Assembly: GCF_006088715.1 (NCBI RefSeq)
Contig: NZ_CP030771.1
Span: 1,116,001 to 1,180,000 of the forward strand
Length of the DNA: 64,000 bases
Direction: 5' to 3'
Origin: Streptomyces sp. YIM 121038
Lineage (GTDB): Bacteria; Actinomycetota; Actinomycetes; Streptomycetales; Streptomycetaceae
Positions 9,446-18,495 of the stretch are shown here, piece by piece. The first letter of the stretch is position 1. Every line of letters starts with the position of its first letter. The notes under the pieces are model-generated. The model did no database searches and was not told the DNA's origin. It worked only from the letters and a program-made list of their open reading frames with translations. Made by a program: the position numbers and the translations under genes.

Positions 9446-9973
9446 ATGACGGCGGCGCAACGTGCCATGACCCAGCTGGAGTCATGGCCGAACCTCGTGA
9501 GCGGTTCCCCCCGGTGCGCGGTGGGACGTTCCTTCGGCACACCGGGCACACCCGCGCGAGCGGGCTACGAACTGGTCCACTTCCACTGCGACGACGCCGC
9601 GGACGTCTGCCTCACCCGCGCCGCCGTCGACCGGCTGCGGCCGCAGCTGAGACACAGCTCCGCGATCCGGGTGCGGCCCGGGGCGTCGTGGATCACGGTG
9701 CTGCTCGACTGCGACATGGACATCGCGCTCCTGCTCACGCTGGTCAGCGTCGGGCTCAAGGCGCACGACGACGCGCTGGCCGTGCTCCGGGGAGAGGAGC
9801 AGCGGGGCCGGTCGGCCGACTGCCCCTCTCCCCCGTGCGACTGGGAGGCCCGCGCCCAGCCCGTGGCCCACGCCGCGCTCGCGCCGGCGACGCCCCCGCC
9901 GCCCGTCGAGAGCCGCCGCGGCCTGCGCGCGACGTGGCGGGCGGTCGAGCGGCTCATCCCGCACGGGCACTGA
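9446..9973 (+). CDS. luciferase-domain (DUF5519-like) protein
   Basis: A 175-residue protein. Its start MTAAQRAMTQLESWPNL and the core ELVHFHCDDAADVCLTRAAVD, then RVRPGASWITVLLDCDMDIALLLTLVSVGL, match the small luciferase-domain/DUF5519 proteins of actinobacteria. These have no established enzymatic role despite the name. The C-terminal 50 residues are Pro/Ala/Arg-rich and probably disordered. ATG at 9446 fits homologues; ATG at 9437 is in frame just upstream. It is convergent with the GNAT gene that ends at 9990. Confidence 0.75.
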   Translation: MTAAQRAMTQLESWPNLVSGSPRCAVGRSFGTPGTPARAGYELVHFHCDDAADVCLTRAAVDRLRPQLRHSSAIRVRPGASWITVLLDCDMDIALLLTLVSVGLKAHDDALAVLRGEEQRGRSADCPSPPCDWEARAQPVAHAALAPATPPPPVESRRGLRATWRAVERLIPHGH

Positions 9974-9989
9974 GCGGCGCGGCGTCGCC

Positions 9990-10556
9990 CTACGCGTTCT
10001 CCTTCCGGGCCCGCCACGCGGGCGCGAGCACCGACCAGATCTCCTCGTCGTGCCGCACGCCCCGGTACAGATAGCTCTCCTTGAGCACACCGTCGCGCGT
10101 CATGCCGAGCCGCCGCGCCACGGCGATGCTCGGCGCGTTGCCGGACGAGACCCACCACTCCACGCGGTGGATGCCGCGCTCCTCCACGGCCCAGTCGATG
10201 AGGGCGCGCGCGGCGCGGGTCACCAGGCCCTTGCCCGCCGCCGACGGCTCCAGCCAGCAGCCCGCCTCCGCGGTGCCCTGCCCGACGTCCATCCGGCGCA
10301 GGATGACGGCGCCGACGAGCCTGCCGTCCCAGTGGATGCCGCAGATCCGCCCGGCGTCGGCGGCGGCCTTGTCCGCGTACGCCTGGAGGTAGGCGCGGCT
10401 CGACGCGAGGTCGGTGATGATGTCCGGCAGGCCGTTGTGCCGCCCGATGAACTCCCGTCCCCGGTCCACGTGCGCCAGGAACTCCTCGGCCTGCCACGGC
10501 TCCAGCGGGCGCAGCTCCGCGCCGTCGTCGCCCAGGGATATCGCGTACATCGTCAT
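9990..10556 (-). CDS. GNAT-family N-acetyltransferase (RimJ/RimL-type)
   Basis: A 188-residue acetyltransferase of the RimJ/RimL group, which transfers acetyl from acetyl-CoA to an amino group. The central strand GTAEAGCWLEPSAAGKGLVTRAARALIDWA contains the acetyl-CoA pyrophosphate-binding loop (SAAGKGL), and GIHRVEWWVSSGNAPSIAVARRLGM is the usual following segment. The N-terminus LRPLEPWQAEEF is also typical. Acceptor unknown. ATG at 10556 has a GGAGG site inside the preceding gene and overlaps that gene's stop in an ATGA arrangement, so translation is coupled to the GDSL hydrolase. Confidence 0.88.
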   Translation of the reverse strand: MTMYAISLGDDGAELRPLEPWQAEEFLAHVDRGREFIGRHNGLPDIITDLASSRAYLQAYADKAAADAGRICGIHWDGRLVGAVILRRMDVGQGTAEAGCWLEPSAAGKGLVTRAARALIDWAVEERGIHRVEWWVSSGNAPSIAVARRLGMTRDGVLKESYLYRGVRHDEEIWSVLAPAWRARKENA

Positions 10557-11803
10557 CTTCTGCCTCCGGTGGTGAGGAGTGAGAGGTCCATCGCGTCCGC
10601 CATGGCCTCGAAGCCCGCGTCGTTGACGTGGAGGCCGTCGCCGCTGCCCAGGTCCGGGTGGATGCGCTCCGGGTCCCGCGGGTCGGCGACCGCGGCCGCG
10701 GTGTCGACGTAGGCGTCGTAGGGGCTGTCGGCGCCGCGGATCCAGGCGTTGACCTCGCGGGCGACGGCCCGGCCCGCCGGGCTGTCGTAGCCGTCGAAGA
10801 TCGTGCCCTTGTAGGGGCCGATGGTGGTGGCGATCGCGGTGAGCCCGGCCGCGTGCAGCCGGTCGGCGAGGGTCGTCAGGCCCGCGATGAGTTCGTCGGC
10901 GGTGGGCGGGGCCGCGGGCTCGGGGTGGGCGAGCTGGCCGGGCGTGCCCAGGTCGTTCACGCCGAGGTGGACCAGGACGTGGGTGGCCCCGGGCACGGAG
11001 AGCACGTCGCGCTCCAGGCGGTTCAGGGCGCTGTCGCCGACCTCGTCGGTGAGGAGGCGGTTGGCGGACAGGCCCTGGTTGACCACCCAGCCCGCGCCGT
11101 CGGGGAGCCGCGCGTTCAGCAGGTCGGTGAGGCGGCGGTCGGTATCGGGCGTGCTGCCGAAGCCTTCGAGCCAGGAGTCGCCGAACGCCACGGTGACGGG
11201 CGTCCCGGCCGGGGCGAGGACGTCGACGCCGGTGAGGTAGTGCCGGGTCACCAGGAGTTCCAGGCCCTCGGCGCTGTCGAGGGACGCGGTGGCCAGGGCG
11301 TTCCCGGGGACGGCGTAGCCGGTGGTGTTGGGGACGGCCGCGTAGGTGCTCAGGCCGGTCTCCTCGGGCAGGTACAGGCTCAGTGCCCACTCCTCGCCCG
11401 CGTGCACCGCGCGTTCGACGGCGTCGCTGATCACTTCCGCGCCCGGCGCGACGACGACCTCGGTGGCGCCGTCGAACAGCACCGGGGTGTCGGTCGCGGT
11501 GTCGACGGCGCTGTGCCGGGTGCGCCGCGCGAGACGGGCGCCCGCGACGCGCAGCGGGGCCGTGCCGTACTGGTTGCTCAGGCGTATGCGCAGGGCGCTG
11601 CCGCCACCGGCGAGACGGATGACCTGACGGACGGTCTGGTCGGCGAAACCACGGCGTTCGAAGAGCTCGATGGACTCGTAGGGGCTGAGGACCGCGGAGC
11701 GGAAGGCGGCTGTCCAGGCCGTCTGCGAGGCGGACGGGTCGAGCGCTGCGGGCGGGCGCCCGGTGGATCGGGGGGTGTGCGGTGCCGGGGTCTCTGCGTT
11801 CAT
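10553..11803 (-). CDS. SGNH/GDSL-family hydrolase
   Basis: A 416-residue two-part protein. The first half (about residues 30-190) is a beta-rich domain with VRQVIRLAGGGSALRIRLSNQYG, as in carbohydrate-esterase-type GDSL proteins. The second half is an SGNH hydrolase: block I VAFGDSWLEG (nucleophile Ser), NQGLSANRLL, HLGVNDLG (oxyanion Asn), and DGLHVNDAGF (Asp and His). It likely removes acyl or acetyl esters. There is no signal peptide in the chosen frame, so a cytoplasmic location is likely. Its stop overlaps the start of the GNAT gene, giving a two-gene operon. ATG at 11803 has no clear ribosome site. Confidence 0.87.
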   Translation of the reverse strand: MNAETPAPHTPRSTGRPPAALDPSASQTAWTAAFRSAVLSPYESIELFERRGFADQTVRQVIRLAGGGSALRIRLSNQYGTAPLRVAGARLARRTRHSAVDTATDTPVLFDGATEVVVAPGAEVISDAVERAVHAGEEWALSLYLPEETGLSTYAAVPNTTGYAVPGNALATASLDSAEGLELLVTRHYLTGVDVLAPAGTPVTVAFGDSWLEGFGSTPDTDRRLTDLLNARLPDGAGWVVNQGLSANRLLTDEVGDSALNRLERDVLSVPGATHVLVHLGVNDLGTPGQLAHPEPAAPPTADELIAGLTTLADRLHAAGLTAIATTIGPYKGTIFDGYDSPAGRAVAREVNAWIRGADSPYDAYVDTAAAVADPRDPERIHPDLGSGDGLHVNDAGFEAMADAMDLSLLTTGGRR

Positions 11804-12010
11804 GATCGACTGAACCGGAGGGGGCGGGGAGATATTTCCGGTGGGAGAGGCTCGCCCCCTTTCCCCACAGACTTCCGTCCACACAACCCGTTCGTATGAT
11901 CGTCAGTGACTCCTTGATCCCTTCGGCTGTTGGGTACGACGAGGGGGCCGGAGCAGCCGGTCCGCCGGGCCGGGTGGGTCCCCTCGGCCGGACGAGGCAA
12001 GGAGCAGGTT

Positions 12011-12235
12011 GTGAACGGCAGTCGGGTGAGGAAACTGTCCCGCTGGGCGCTGGTGGCCGCGGTCGCCGTCGGGCCGGTCGTCGTGTCGGCAGGCGCGGCG
12101 CACGCCGACGAGACGCACCGCGACTCGCACAACGCGCCGGTGGTGGCACTGATCAACACCGGCCAGATCGACGACCCGATGGAGGACGTCCTGGAGCACA
12201 CCCTGAACTTCGGGGACGGCTACAGGTGGGACTGA
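12011..12235 (+). CDS. small secreted protein of unknown function
   Basis: A 74-residue protein with a GTG start at 12011 and a good AAGGAG site. A basic start (VNGSRVRKLSRW), hydrophobic core and AHADE cleavage site (about residue 33) predict Sec export. The mature 41 residues are acidic, with NAPVVALINTGQIDDPMEDVLEHTLNFGDGYRWD read as two halves around the central Asp-Asp-Pro. No cysteine is present. I know of no function; the codon pattern and signal peptide support a real gene. Confidence 0.75.
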   Translation: MNGSRVRKLSRWALVAAVAVGPVVVSAGAAHADETHRDSHNAPVVALINTGQIDDPMEDVLEHTLNFGDGYRWD

Positions 12236-12338
12236 CGCCTCACGAGCAGTGCCCCGCAGGGGCGTGGGCAACCGCGCGACCGGCCACGACGGACCCGCGG
12301 ACGCCCGACAGCACGGTGCGGCAGATCCAGCGAAGCGC

Positions 12339-13331
12339 CTAGGTGACGCGCTGCGCGTCAGGGCCGGACGGCAACGCCGTCCGGCCCTCGCGCTCCCCGG
12401 CGGCCTCGCGGGCGGCCCGCCCCGTCGGCGCCGCCCGGTGGTCCCGCTCCACCGCCTGCCCCCAGTACGTGCCCACGACCATCAGCCCCGCGCCGAGTGC
12501 GGCGAACGGCGTGAAGCGCTCGCCCCCGAGGCCGATGCCGACCGCGACGGCCCACACCGGCTCGGTGCCGAGCAGCAGACTGGCCCGGCTCGCCGAGCTG
12601 TGCTGCACCGCCCACGTCTGCGCGAGGAACGCGAACACGCTGCAGAACAGGGCGAGATACACCAACTGCCCCCACACGGCGGCGTCCGCCGAGCCCAGCG
12701 CGGGCAGCCCGTGCGCGGCGGGCACCGCGAACACCGCGGAGCCGACGACGGTCTGGACCGTGGTGAGGTGCAGCGGCCGCACCGCACGGCCCGCCGTCAA
12801 CCGCCCCACCAGGGCCACGTGCGCCGCCCGCACCACCGCGGCCGCCAGCATCAACAGGTCGCCGCCGCGCAGCCCGTGGAAGCCGCTGCCGGACATCAGA
12901 AGGCCGACGGCCACCAGACACACCCCCGCCGCAGCGAAGAAGCGCGGTGGCAGCCGCCCCGCGCCGGACGTGCGGTCGAGGAACGGCGTGAGCACGATGG
13001 TGAGGCTGATGATCAGGCCCGCGTTGGCCGCGCTGGTGTGCGCGACGCCGTACGTCTCCAGGACCAGGACGGCTGCCTGCGTGAGCCCGAGGAGCCCGCC
13101 CGCCGTCCACTCGTCCCGGGTGAAGCGCCGGTCCCGGCGTCGCACGGCGACCAGCGGGAGGCAGACGGCCGCGGACAGCACGTACCGCGCGCACAGCACC
13201 ACCATGACGGGCAGCACGTCGACGGCCGTCTTCGCGGCGAGATAGCTGGAGCCCCACACGAGGGCGACGAGCAGCAGGACGGCGTCGGCGCGACCGGCCG
13301 GAAAACCGAGGTTCTGGGACACCCCGCACAC
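12339..13331 (-). CDS. DMT-superfamily (EamA) transporter
   Basis: A 330-residue membrane protein with about ten helices in two EamA repeats. The first repeat has VLLLVALVWGSSYLAAKTAV, the WGSS motif of the family, and the second ends with ASLLLGTEPVWAVAVGIGLGGE, the usual E-P-V pattern. The hydrophilic tail (last 35 residues) is Arg/Glu/Ala-rich. Such proteins export amino acids, drugs or other small metabolites; the substrate here is unknown. GTG at 13331 is the start that reaches the first helix. It is divergent from the LysR gene, a common regulator/exporter pairing. Confidence 0.85.
   Translation of the reverse strand: MCGVSQNLGFPAGRADAVLLLVALVWGSSYLAAKTAVDVLPVMVVLCARYVLSAAVCLPLVAVRRRDRRFTRDEWTAGGLLGLTQAAVLVLETYGVAHTSAANAGLIISLTIVLTPFLDRTSGAGRLPPRFFAAAGVCLVAVGLLMSGSGFHGLRGGDLLMLAAAVVRAAHVALVGRLTAGRAVRPLHLTTVQTVVGSAVFAVPAAHGLPALGSADAAVWGQLVYLALFCSVFAFLAQTWAVQHSSASRASLLLGTEPVWAVAVGIGLGGERFTPFAALGAGLMVVGTYWGQAVERDHRAAPTGRAAREAAGEREGRTALPSGPDAQRVT
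12344..12387. terminator. two adjacent hairpins between and within convergent gene ends
   Basis: A 7-bp stem (TGACGCG, loop CTG, CGCGTCA at 12344-12360) is followed at once by a 12-bp stem (GGGCCGGACGGC, loop AAC, GCCGTCCGGCCC at 12361-12387). Both lie at the 3' end of the DMT transporter gene, downstream of the small secreted-protein gene. They could end transcription of that gene. The DMT gene also encodes protein through them, so part of the symmetry may be chance. Confidence 0.4.
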
Positions 13332-13368
13332 GCTGCCCGCTCATGATGTTGAAGCCAAGAGCGTGCTT

Positions 13369-13385
13369 CTTCAGCAACAGTGAAG
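13369..13385. promoter_or_regulatory. candidate LysR-type site in the divergent promoter
   Basis: CTTCA, seven bases, then TGAAG forms an interrupted dyad in the 84-base gap between the DMT transporter and LysR genes. It has the T-N11-A spacing expected for a LysR box. The assignment rests only on shape and position. Confidence 0.4.
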
Positions 13386-13415
13386 TATCACTACATCGTT
13401 GCCTACGATGGGCCG

Positions 13416-14399
13416 ATGAACGAGCGGCAGCTACGGATCCTGCGGGAACTCGGCGAGCTGGGCAGCGTCACCGCGGCCGCCGAGGCACTCCTGATGACGC
13501 CTTCGGCGGTGTCCCAGCAACTGCGGCTGCTCCAGCGCGCGATCCCCGTGCCCCTCACCGAGCGCGCCGGGCGGCGCCTGGTCCTCACCGACGCCGGGCA
13601 GGCCCTGGCCGACGCGGCGGCCGGCGTGGAGAGCGCGCTCGCCCACGCCCGGCACACCATCGACGCGTTCCTCAACGAGCCGGACGGGCCGGTGTCCGTG
13701 GCGGCCTTCCACAGCGCGGCCGGGGCGTTCTTCCCGCTGCTGCTCCGCGATCTGGCGGGCCCCGGCGGCCCCCGGCTCGCCCTCGCCGACGAGGACGTGG
13801 CGCAGGACCGCTTCCCGGTGCTCACCCGGGACTACGACCTCGTCCTCGCCCACCGCCTGGACCCCGCGCCGCCGTGGCCGCGCTCGGTCACCGCCACCAC
13901 GCTGCTGCGCGAACCCCTGGACGTGGCCCTGCCGGTGGACCATCCGCTGGCCGCCAAGCGCCGCCTCACGCCGCACGACGTGGCGGACCAGCCCTGGATC
14001 ACGGTGCACGACGGCTTCCCGCTGCTCGCCACCATCGACGCCATCGCCACGGCCGCCAACCGGCGCCTGGACATCGTGCACCGCGTCAACGAGTTCACGG
14101 TGGTCGCCGAGGCCGTCGCCGCGGGCGGCGGCCTGGCCCTGATGCCCCGCTGGACCACGCGCCCGCACCCGGCGCTGACCCTCAAACCGCTCAGCGGCGT
14201 GCACGCCCGGCGCCACATCGACGTGCTCCACCGGCCCGAACGCGCGGCGCGCGGTGCCGTGCGCACGGTGCTCGCCGCGCTGCGCCGCGCCGCCGTCACC
14301 GTCCGGGACCGCGACGCCGCGCGGGCTCCCCACCGGCCCGCGCGCGGCCCCTCCGGGTCACCCGCGCACGGTCCCGCCGGGGCAGGCGAATCCCCGTAA
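13416..14399 (+). CDS. LysR-family transcriptional regulator
   Basis: A 327-residue LysR-type regulator. Residues 1-60 form the winged helix-turn-helix (RQLRILRELGELGSVTAAAEALLMTPSAVSQQL, read in two pieces), followed by the linker helix and a periplasmic-binding-like effector domain (about 85-295) with EPLDVALPVDHPLA and the typical VVAEAVAAGGGLALMP. The last 40 residues are Pro/Ala/Arg-rich. ATG at 13416 matches the family N-terminus; an upstream in-frame ATG at 13380 is less likely because it lies in the promoter region. It probably controls the divergent DMT transporter. Confidence 0.88.
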   Translation: MNERQLRILRELGELGSVTAAAEALLMTPSAVSQQLRLLQRAIPVPLTERAGRRLVLTDAGQALADAAAGVESALAHARHTIDAFLNEPDGPVSVAAFHSAAGAFFPLLLRDLAGPGGPRLALADEDVAQDRFPVLTRDYDLVLAHRLDPAPPWPRSVTATTLLREPLDVALPVDHPLAAKRRLTPHDVADQPWITVHDGFPLLATIDAIATAANRRLDIVHRVNEFTVVAEAVAAGGGLALMPRWTTRPHPALTLKPLSGVHARRHIDVLHRPERAARGAVRTVLAALRRAAVTVRDRDAARAPHRPARGPSGSPAHGPAGAGESP

Positions 14400-14468
14400 G
14401 CGGCACGATCTTGGCTGATATACGCTGCCGCTACTTTCATGGCAGCCATCCCGGGGGGGAACTTTTCC

Positions 14469-16616
14469 ATGACTCTGCAGTCCCGCGCGCTTCTGGGGAG
14501 CGCGCTCGCACCCGTACTCGCTCTCGCCGTCGCCGCGCCGAGCGCGCACGCGGCGCCGCCGCAGGCGGCGGCCAAGGCCGCCGAGGCCGCTCCGCGCGGG
14601 CCCGTGGGCCCGTGGACGGCGCCCGCGGCCCTGCCCGGCGTCTCCCAGGTCCACGACCTCAAGACGAACCGCGGCGGCACCGTCGTCGGCCTGTTCACCC
14701 AGGACGGCAAGCGCGTGGTCGCCCTCAGACCCGCGGGCAGCACTGCCTGGCAGCCCGCCCGGCCCGCGGAGAAGGGCTCGCTGCACCGGACCGACGACGG
14801 CGCGGTCTCGCTCCTGACGTGGGAGGAGCCCGCTGACGGCGGCCCCGGCGGGCTGCGCGTCTCCCGGCTCGGCCCGGACGCCACCGCCTTCGGCCCGGCC
14901 GAGACCGTGCCGACCGGCGGCCCGGCGCACTCCCCCGTCGCGGCCGCCGACGCGGCGGGCCGCACGGCCGTCGCGTGGATGGACGGCGACCGCCGGCTGA
15001 GGGTCGTGGAGCGGTCGGGCCCGGGTGCGGAGTGGACCGCTCCGGTCACCCTCGACCAGCTGCCCGAGCCGATCGAGCGGCCGGACCACTCCTACTACTA
15101 CCGGCTGCGCGACCTGCGCCTCGCCGTCGCCGACGACGGCACCGTCGGGGTGGTCTGGGGCGGCAACAGCTCCTACGAGGGCGACGGCGTCGACCACGAC
15201 CCGACCGCGCACAAGTGGCACTACAAGTACCTGGAGAAGCCCGCGGGGTCCGGCTCCTGGAGCGCGCCGCGCGATCTGCCGCAGCTCGGCGAGTACCCCG
15301 ACCAGGTCACGTTCGCCGCCCACCCCAAGGGCGGCTTCCACCTGTTGTCCCACGGCGCGTACGCCCGCAAGCCCGCGGGAGCGGACTGGGGCACCACCCA
15401 GGCCACCGGGGCCGGCGGCGACGCCACCCGCCCCGCCGAGCTGTTCACGGCCCCCAACGGCGACGTCACGGCGGTCGGCCGCGGCGGCTGGGGCCCTCAT
15501 GTGGCCACGCTCCGCGCCGCCACGGGGCGGTGGACCGAGTCGCGCCTGCTCGACCGCAACGTGCCGGACGACTCCGTGAGCAGCGCCCGGACCGCGACCG
15601 GCGCGCTGGTCATCACGTACGCGCGCAAGCGGTACGTCTCCGGCTCCGTGGTCCGCGTGGACTTCGTCGCGCAGACCTTCGGCGACCACGGCGTCTCCAA
15701 GCCGCGGATCCTGAGCGGGTCCGCCGACGGCCGCTCCAGCAGCGGGCGCGTGACCGCCGACGGCCAGGGCCGCCCCGTGGCGGTGTGGACCGAGGCCCAG
15801 GGCCGCGACGACCGGCAGACGTTCACCGCCACCACCGGCGAGCGCGCCCGGCCCAAGTGGCACGACTACGCCGACGACTCCAAGGCGGACCTGATCGGCC
15901 TGTCCACCACCGGCGCGCTCAACCTGTTCACGCAGGACGGCTCGCCGCGCCCCTTCCAGCTGCGGACCTGGCCGGAGAAGACCCGCCTCGTGCCCTTCGG
16001 CGACTTCGACGGCGACCGCTGCAACGACGTGGTCGCCCGGATGCCCGACGGCGAGACCCGGCTCTACACCCCGGTGTGCGGCGGCATGCCGCTGCCCGAG
16101 TCGCCGTACAAGAAGCTGGCGCGCGACTGGAGCAAGTACGACACGCTCCTCGCCTCCGGCGACCAGACCGGCGACGGGCGCCCGGACCTGCTGGCCCGCG
16201 ACAAGGCCACCGGGCACGTCTATCTGTACGCGCACGACGGCCGGGACGGCTTCGCGCCGCGCGTGAAGATCCGCTCGTCGTGGACCGGCTACCGGCGGGT
16301 CATCGGCGCGGGCGACCTGAACGGCGACGGGATCGGCGACGTCCTCGCCCTCGACAAGTCCGGTGAGCTGTGGCGCTACGACGGCACCCGCACCGGCCGC
16401 CTCAAGGACCGCGTCCGGGTCTTCAAGGACTGGGGCGCCTCCTACAAGGACGTCATCGGCGCCGGTGACGTCGACGACGACGGCAAGTACGACCTGGTCT
16501 CCCGCGACACGTCCCACCGCCTGTGGCTGAACGCGGGCAACGGCAGGGGATCCTTCGCCGGCCGCACCCAGATCGGTGACAAGCCGTACTGGAGGCAGTG
16601 GGCGTCGATCGGCTAG
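14469..16616 (+). CDS. secreted FG-GAP/VCBS repeat protein
   Basis: A 715-residue exported protein. The signal peptide (MTLQSRALLGSALAPVLALA, cleavage near AHAAPP) is followed by about 430 residues of beta-propeller-like repeats with Trp and AVAWMDGDRRLRV-type strands. Five FG-GAP repeats then run from about residue 470 to the end, each with a calcium-binding Asp loop: GDFDGDRCNDV, GDQTGDGRPDL, GDLNGDGIGDV, GDVDDDGKYDL and a degenerate first copy. Such proteins are extracellular or wall-associated and often bind ligands; no catalytic motif is seen. ATG at 14469 follows GGGGGGGA. It is convergent with the GH16 gene. Confidence 0.85.
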   Translation: MTLQSRALLGSALAPVLALAVAAPSAHAAPPQAAAKAAEAAPRGPVGPWTAPAALPGVSQVHDLKTNRGGTVVGLFTQDGKRVVALRPAGSTAWQPARPAEKGSLHRTDDGAVSLLTWEEPADGGPGGLRVSRLGPDATAFGPAETVPTGGPAHSPVAAADAAGRTAVAWMDGDRRLRVVERSGPGAEWTAPVTLDQLPEPIERPDHSYYYRLRDLRLAVADDGTVGVVWGGNSSYEGDGVDHDPTAHKWHYKYLEKPAGSGSWSAPRDLPQLGEYPDQVTFAAHPKGGFHLLSHGAYARKPAGADWGTTQATGAGGDATRPAELFTAPNGDVTAVGRGGWGPHVATLRAATGRWTESRLLDRNVPDDSVSSARTATGALVITYARKRYVSGSVVRVDFVAQTFGDHGVSKPRILSGSADGRSSSGRVTADGQGRPVAVWTEAQGRDDRQTFTATTGERARPKWHDYADDSKADLIGLSTTGALNLFTQDGSPRPFQLRTWPEKTRLVPFGDFDGDRCNDVVARMPDGETRLYTPVCGGMPLPESPYKKLARDWSKYDTLLASGDQTGDGRPDLLARDKATGHVYLYAHDGRDGFAPRVKIRSSWTGYRRVIGAGDLNGDGIGDVLALDKSGELWRYDGTRTGRLKDRVRVFKDWGASYKDVIGAGDVDDDGKYDLVSRDTSHRLWLNAGNGRGSFAGRTQIGDKPYWRQWASIG

Positions 16617-16646
16617 GGCCGCACCGCCCGGGCCCCCGGCGGGACG

Positions 16647-17570
16647 CTACCGCGCGCCCTTCCAGCCGTACGCGTACGCGGCGACCCAGGTGATCTCCAG
16701 CTGGGCGCTGCTGCCGGGGGCCGCCGGCGGGCCCTCCAGGGCGCTCTCGTTCTGGAGCACCCAGGACAGCGGGCGGTCCGGCACGTTCCGCGTGTCGCGG
16801 CCCACTTGGCGGCCGTCGACGAAGAAGCGGACCTGGCCGGGCGTCCACTCGGTCGACACGGTGTGCCACCGCGTCCAGTCGTCGGCCCCGTGGTACGTGC
16901 CCTGTTCGCCGCCGCCGCAGGGGTGGTGGAAGGCGGTCAGGGAGCCCGTCCACTCGCCCTCGGGGTGGTCCATCTCGCAGCCGCCGCCGTAGTGCAGCCA
17001 CGCCGACTTGTACCCGGCGGCGGGCTTGGTCACCTTGATGCGGGCGCTGTACTTGCCGTACTTCAGCTGCATCACGGCGCGCGGGACCACCGCCGCGGCG
17101 TGCACGGGACCGCCGTCGGCGGGCCGCCACATCCGGATGCGCATGCGGCCGTCCCCGTCGGCGGCGGGGCCGACGCTCACGGTGTCCTCCGGGTGGTAGA
17201 CCCCCGCCACGCTCCGGCCCCGCTGCCGCTCGTTGGCCGTGTCACGCCAACCGGTCGGGTACGCCCACCAGTTGTTCCGGTACGCGCCCCGCAGCCCGCC
17301 GCAGTAGGCGGCCGAGGTGTCGACGTGGTGGGCGCAGTCGCTGAACGCGCCGAGCGGCACCCGGTCGCCGTTGAAGTCCTCCGCGAGGACCTGCCAGTAC
17401 GGGCCGCAGTCGCCGTGCGGCATGGCGGCACCTGCGGTGCGGCAGGCGTCGGCGGACCGGGGCGCCCCGTCCGCGCGCGGGAGGCCGAGCAGTCCGGCCA
17501 GCAAGGTGACGCCCACGGCCGCGAACAGCGCGGGTCTGCGGCGCCGGTGCGGTGCTGCGTGTGTCCCCAT
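16647..17570 (-). CDS. secreted GH16-family glycoside hydrolase
   Basis: A 307-residue secreted enzyme of glycoside hydrolase family 16, which cleaves beta-1,3 or beta-1,3/1,4 glucans or related galactans. The catalytic motif is GGGCEMDHPEGEW, with the ExDxxE nucleophile and acid/base Glu. Flanking family strands include MQLKYGKYSARIKV and WHTVSTEWTPGQVRFFVDG. A signal peptide is evident (basic APHRRRRP, hydrophobic core, cleavage near ADGAP). Six or more cysteines suggest disulfides. ATG at 17570 follows GGGAGGAAG; an ATG eight codons upstream is in frame but lacks such a site. Exact polysaccharide substrate unknown. Confidence 0.85.
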   Translation of the reverse strand: MGTHAAPHRRRRPALFAAVGVTLLAGLLGLPRADGAPRSADACRTAGAAMPHGDCGPYWQVLAEDFNGDRVPLGAFSDCAHHVDTSAAYCGGLRGAYRNNWWAYPTGWRDTANERQRGRSVAGVYHPEDTVSVGPAADGDGRMRIRMWRPADGGPVHAAAVVPRAVMQLKYGKYSARIKVTKPAAGYKSAWLHYGGGCEMDHPEGEWTGSLTAFHHPCGGGEQGTYHGADDWTRWHTVSTEWTPGQVRFFVDGRQVGRDTRNVPDRPLSWVLQNESALEGPPAAPGSSAQLEITWVAAYAYGWKGAR

Positions 17571-18053
17571 GGCAGTGCGCTTCCTCCCGGGCACGGGATG
17601 CGGCTCCGGCGCGGTGGTGTCGGTGGTGCGCCGGGGAGAAGGGCATCTTTGCCGGGCGGGAGGGAGAGCGCCATCCCCCGAGACGGCTCATTCCAGTCCT
17701 TGTCCCGCCGCCGATTTCAGGTGTGGGATACACGCGACACTCGGGTGCGGACACACGGGCCGGGCCGTGACCGCGGACAACTCGCGGTCGTCCGCGCCGA
17801 CATGCACCAGCTCTTCGGCCATGGCCGGGGCAACGGGCGGGCCCGCCCGAGGGGCACCGTCCGGCGTGGTGACCCGCTGCCCGTACGCAGGGCGTACAGC
17901 CGCCGTCGACGCCGTCGGCGTAGTCCGATCCCCGCGCCGCGCCCGGCCTCGTCCGCACCGGGCCACCGGTCCCGGCCTCCCCCGCCGCCGTCCGCCGGTC
18001 CCGTCGACGGCGTACCCCTTGTGGTCGTCACCGCCGACGTGCGCCGCTTCCCT
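17571..18053. other. 483-base region without a convincing gene
   Basis: Open frames on both strands here are shadows or lack codon bias. The region is probably the promoter of the GH16 gene plus the downstream flank of the small gene ending at 18054. I see no repeat or RNA structure worth naming. Confidence 0.5.
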
Positions 18054-18323
18054 TCAGGGGGTGTCCCCGCGCCAGTCCCACAGGTTCCGCGCACCGGCGC
18101 GCGGTCCGTACTCGGCGCGGCCGCCCGGGCCGTACCGGCCGATCTCGGTGTCGAGCAGCGCGCCCTCGGCGAGCCGCCCCGCCGTCCATCCGGTGACGTC
18201 GAGGAGCAGGCCGTCGAGCGGGCCGCCGACGAGCTCGCGGTAGTCGTGGCCCGGCTGCGGGCCGGGGTCCGGTGCGTCGTGGTCCGTGCCGTACACGCGG
18301 CGACGGCGTATCACCTCGTCCAT
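18054..18323 (-). CDS. conserved-looking hypothetical protein
   Basis: An 89-residue, probably cytoplasmic, acidic protein. The middle DYRELVGGPLDGLLLDVTGW and the end RNLWDWRGDTP look like a small conserved Streptomyces family that I recall only as hypothetical. ATG at 18323 follows GCGAGG. There is no signal peptide, membrane helix or cysteine. Function unknown; the codon pattern supports a real gene. Confidence 0.6.
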   Translation of the reverse strand: MDEVIRRRRVYGTDHDAPDPGPQPGHDYRELVGGPLDGLLLDVTGWTAGRLAEGALLDTEIGRYGPGGRAEYGPRAGARNLWDWRGDTP

Positions 18324-18495
18324 GCCCCGAGCCTCGCATCCGGCACTGACAATCGCCCGGCCGGGGAGGCGAAGACCCGCACGCCGTGGCCGTCTGTGGG
18401 TCAGATCACGGTGACCTGCGGGACGCCCGCTCCTACGATGCGTGGCCAAGGCACCTATCCCCGCGCCTTCCCGCCCCGCCAAGGAGATGCATCCC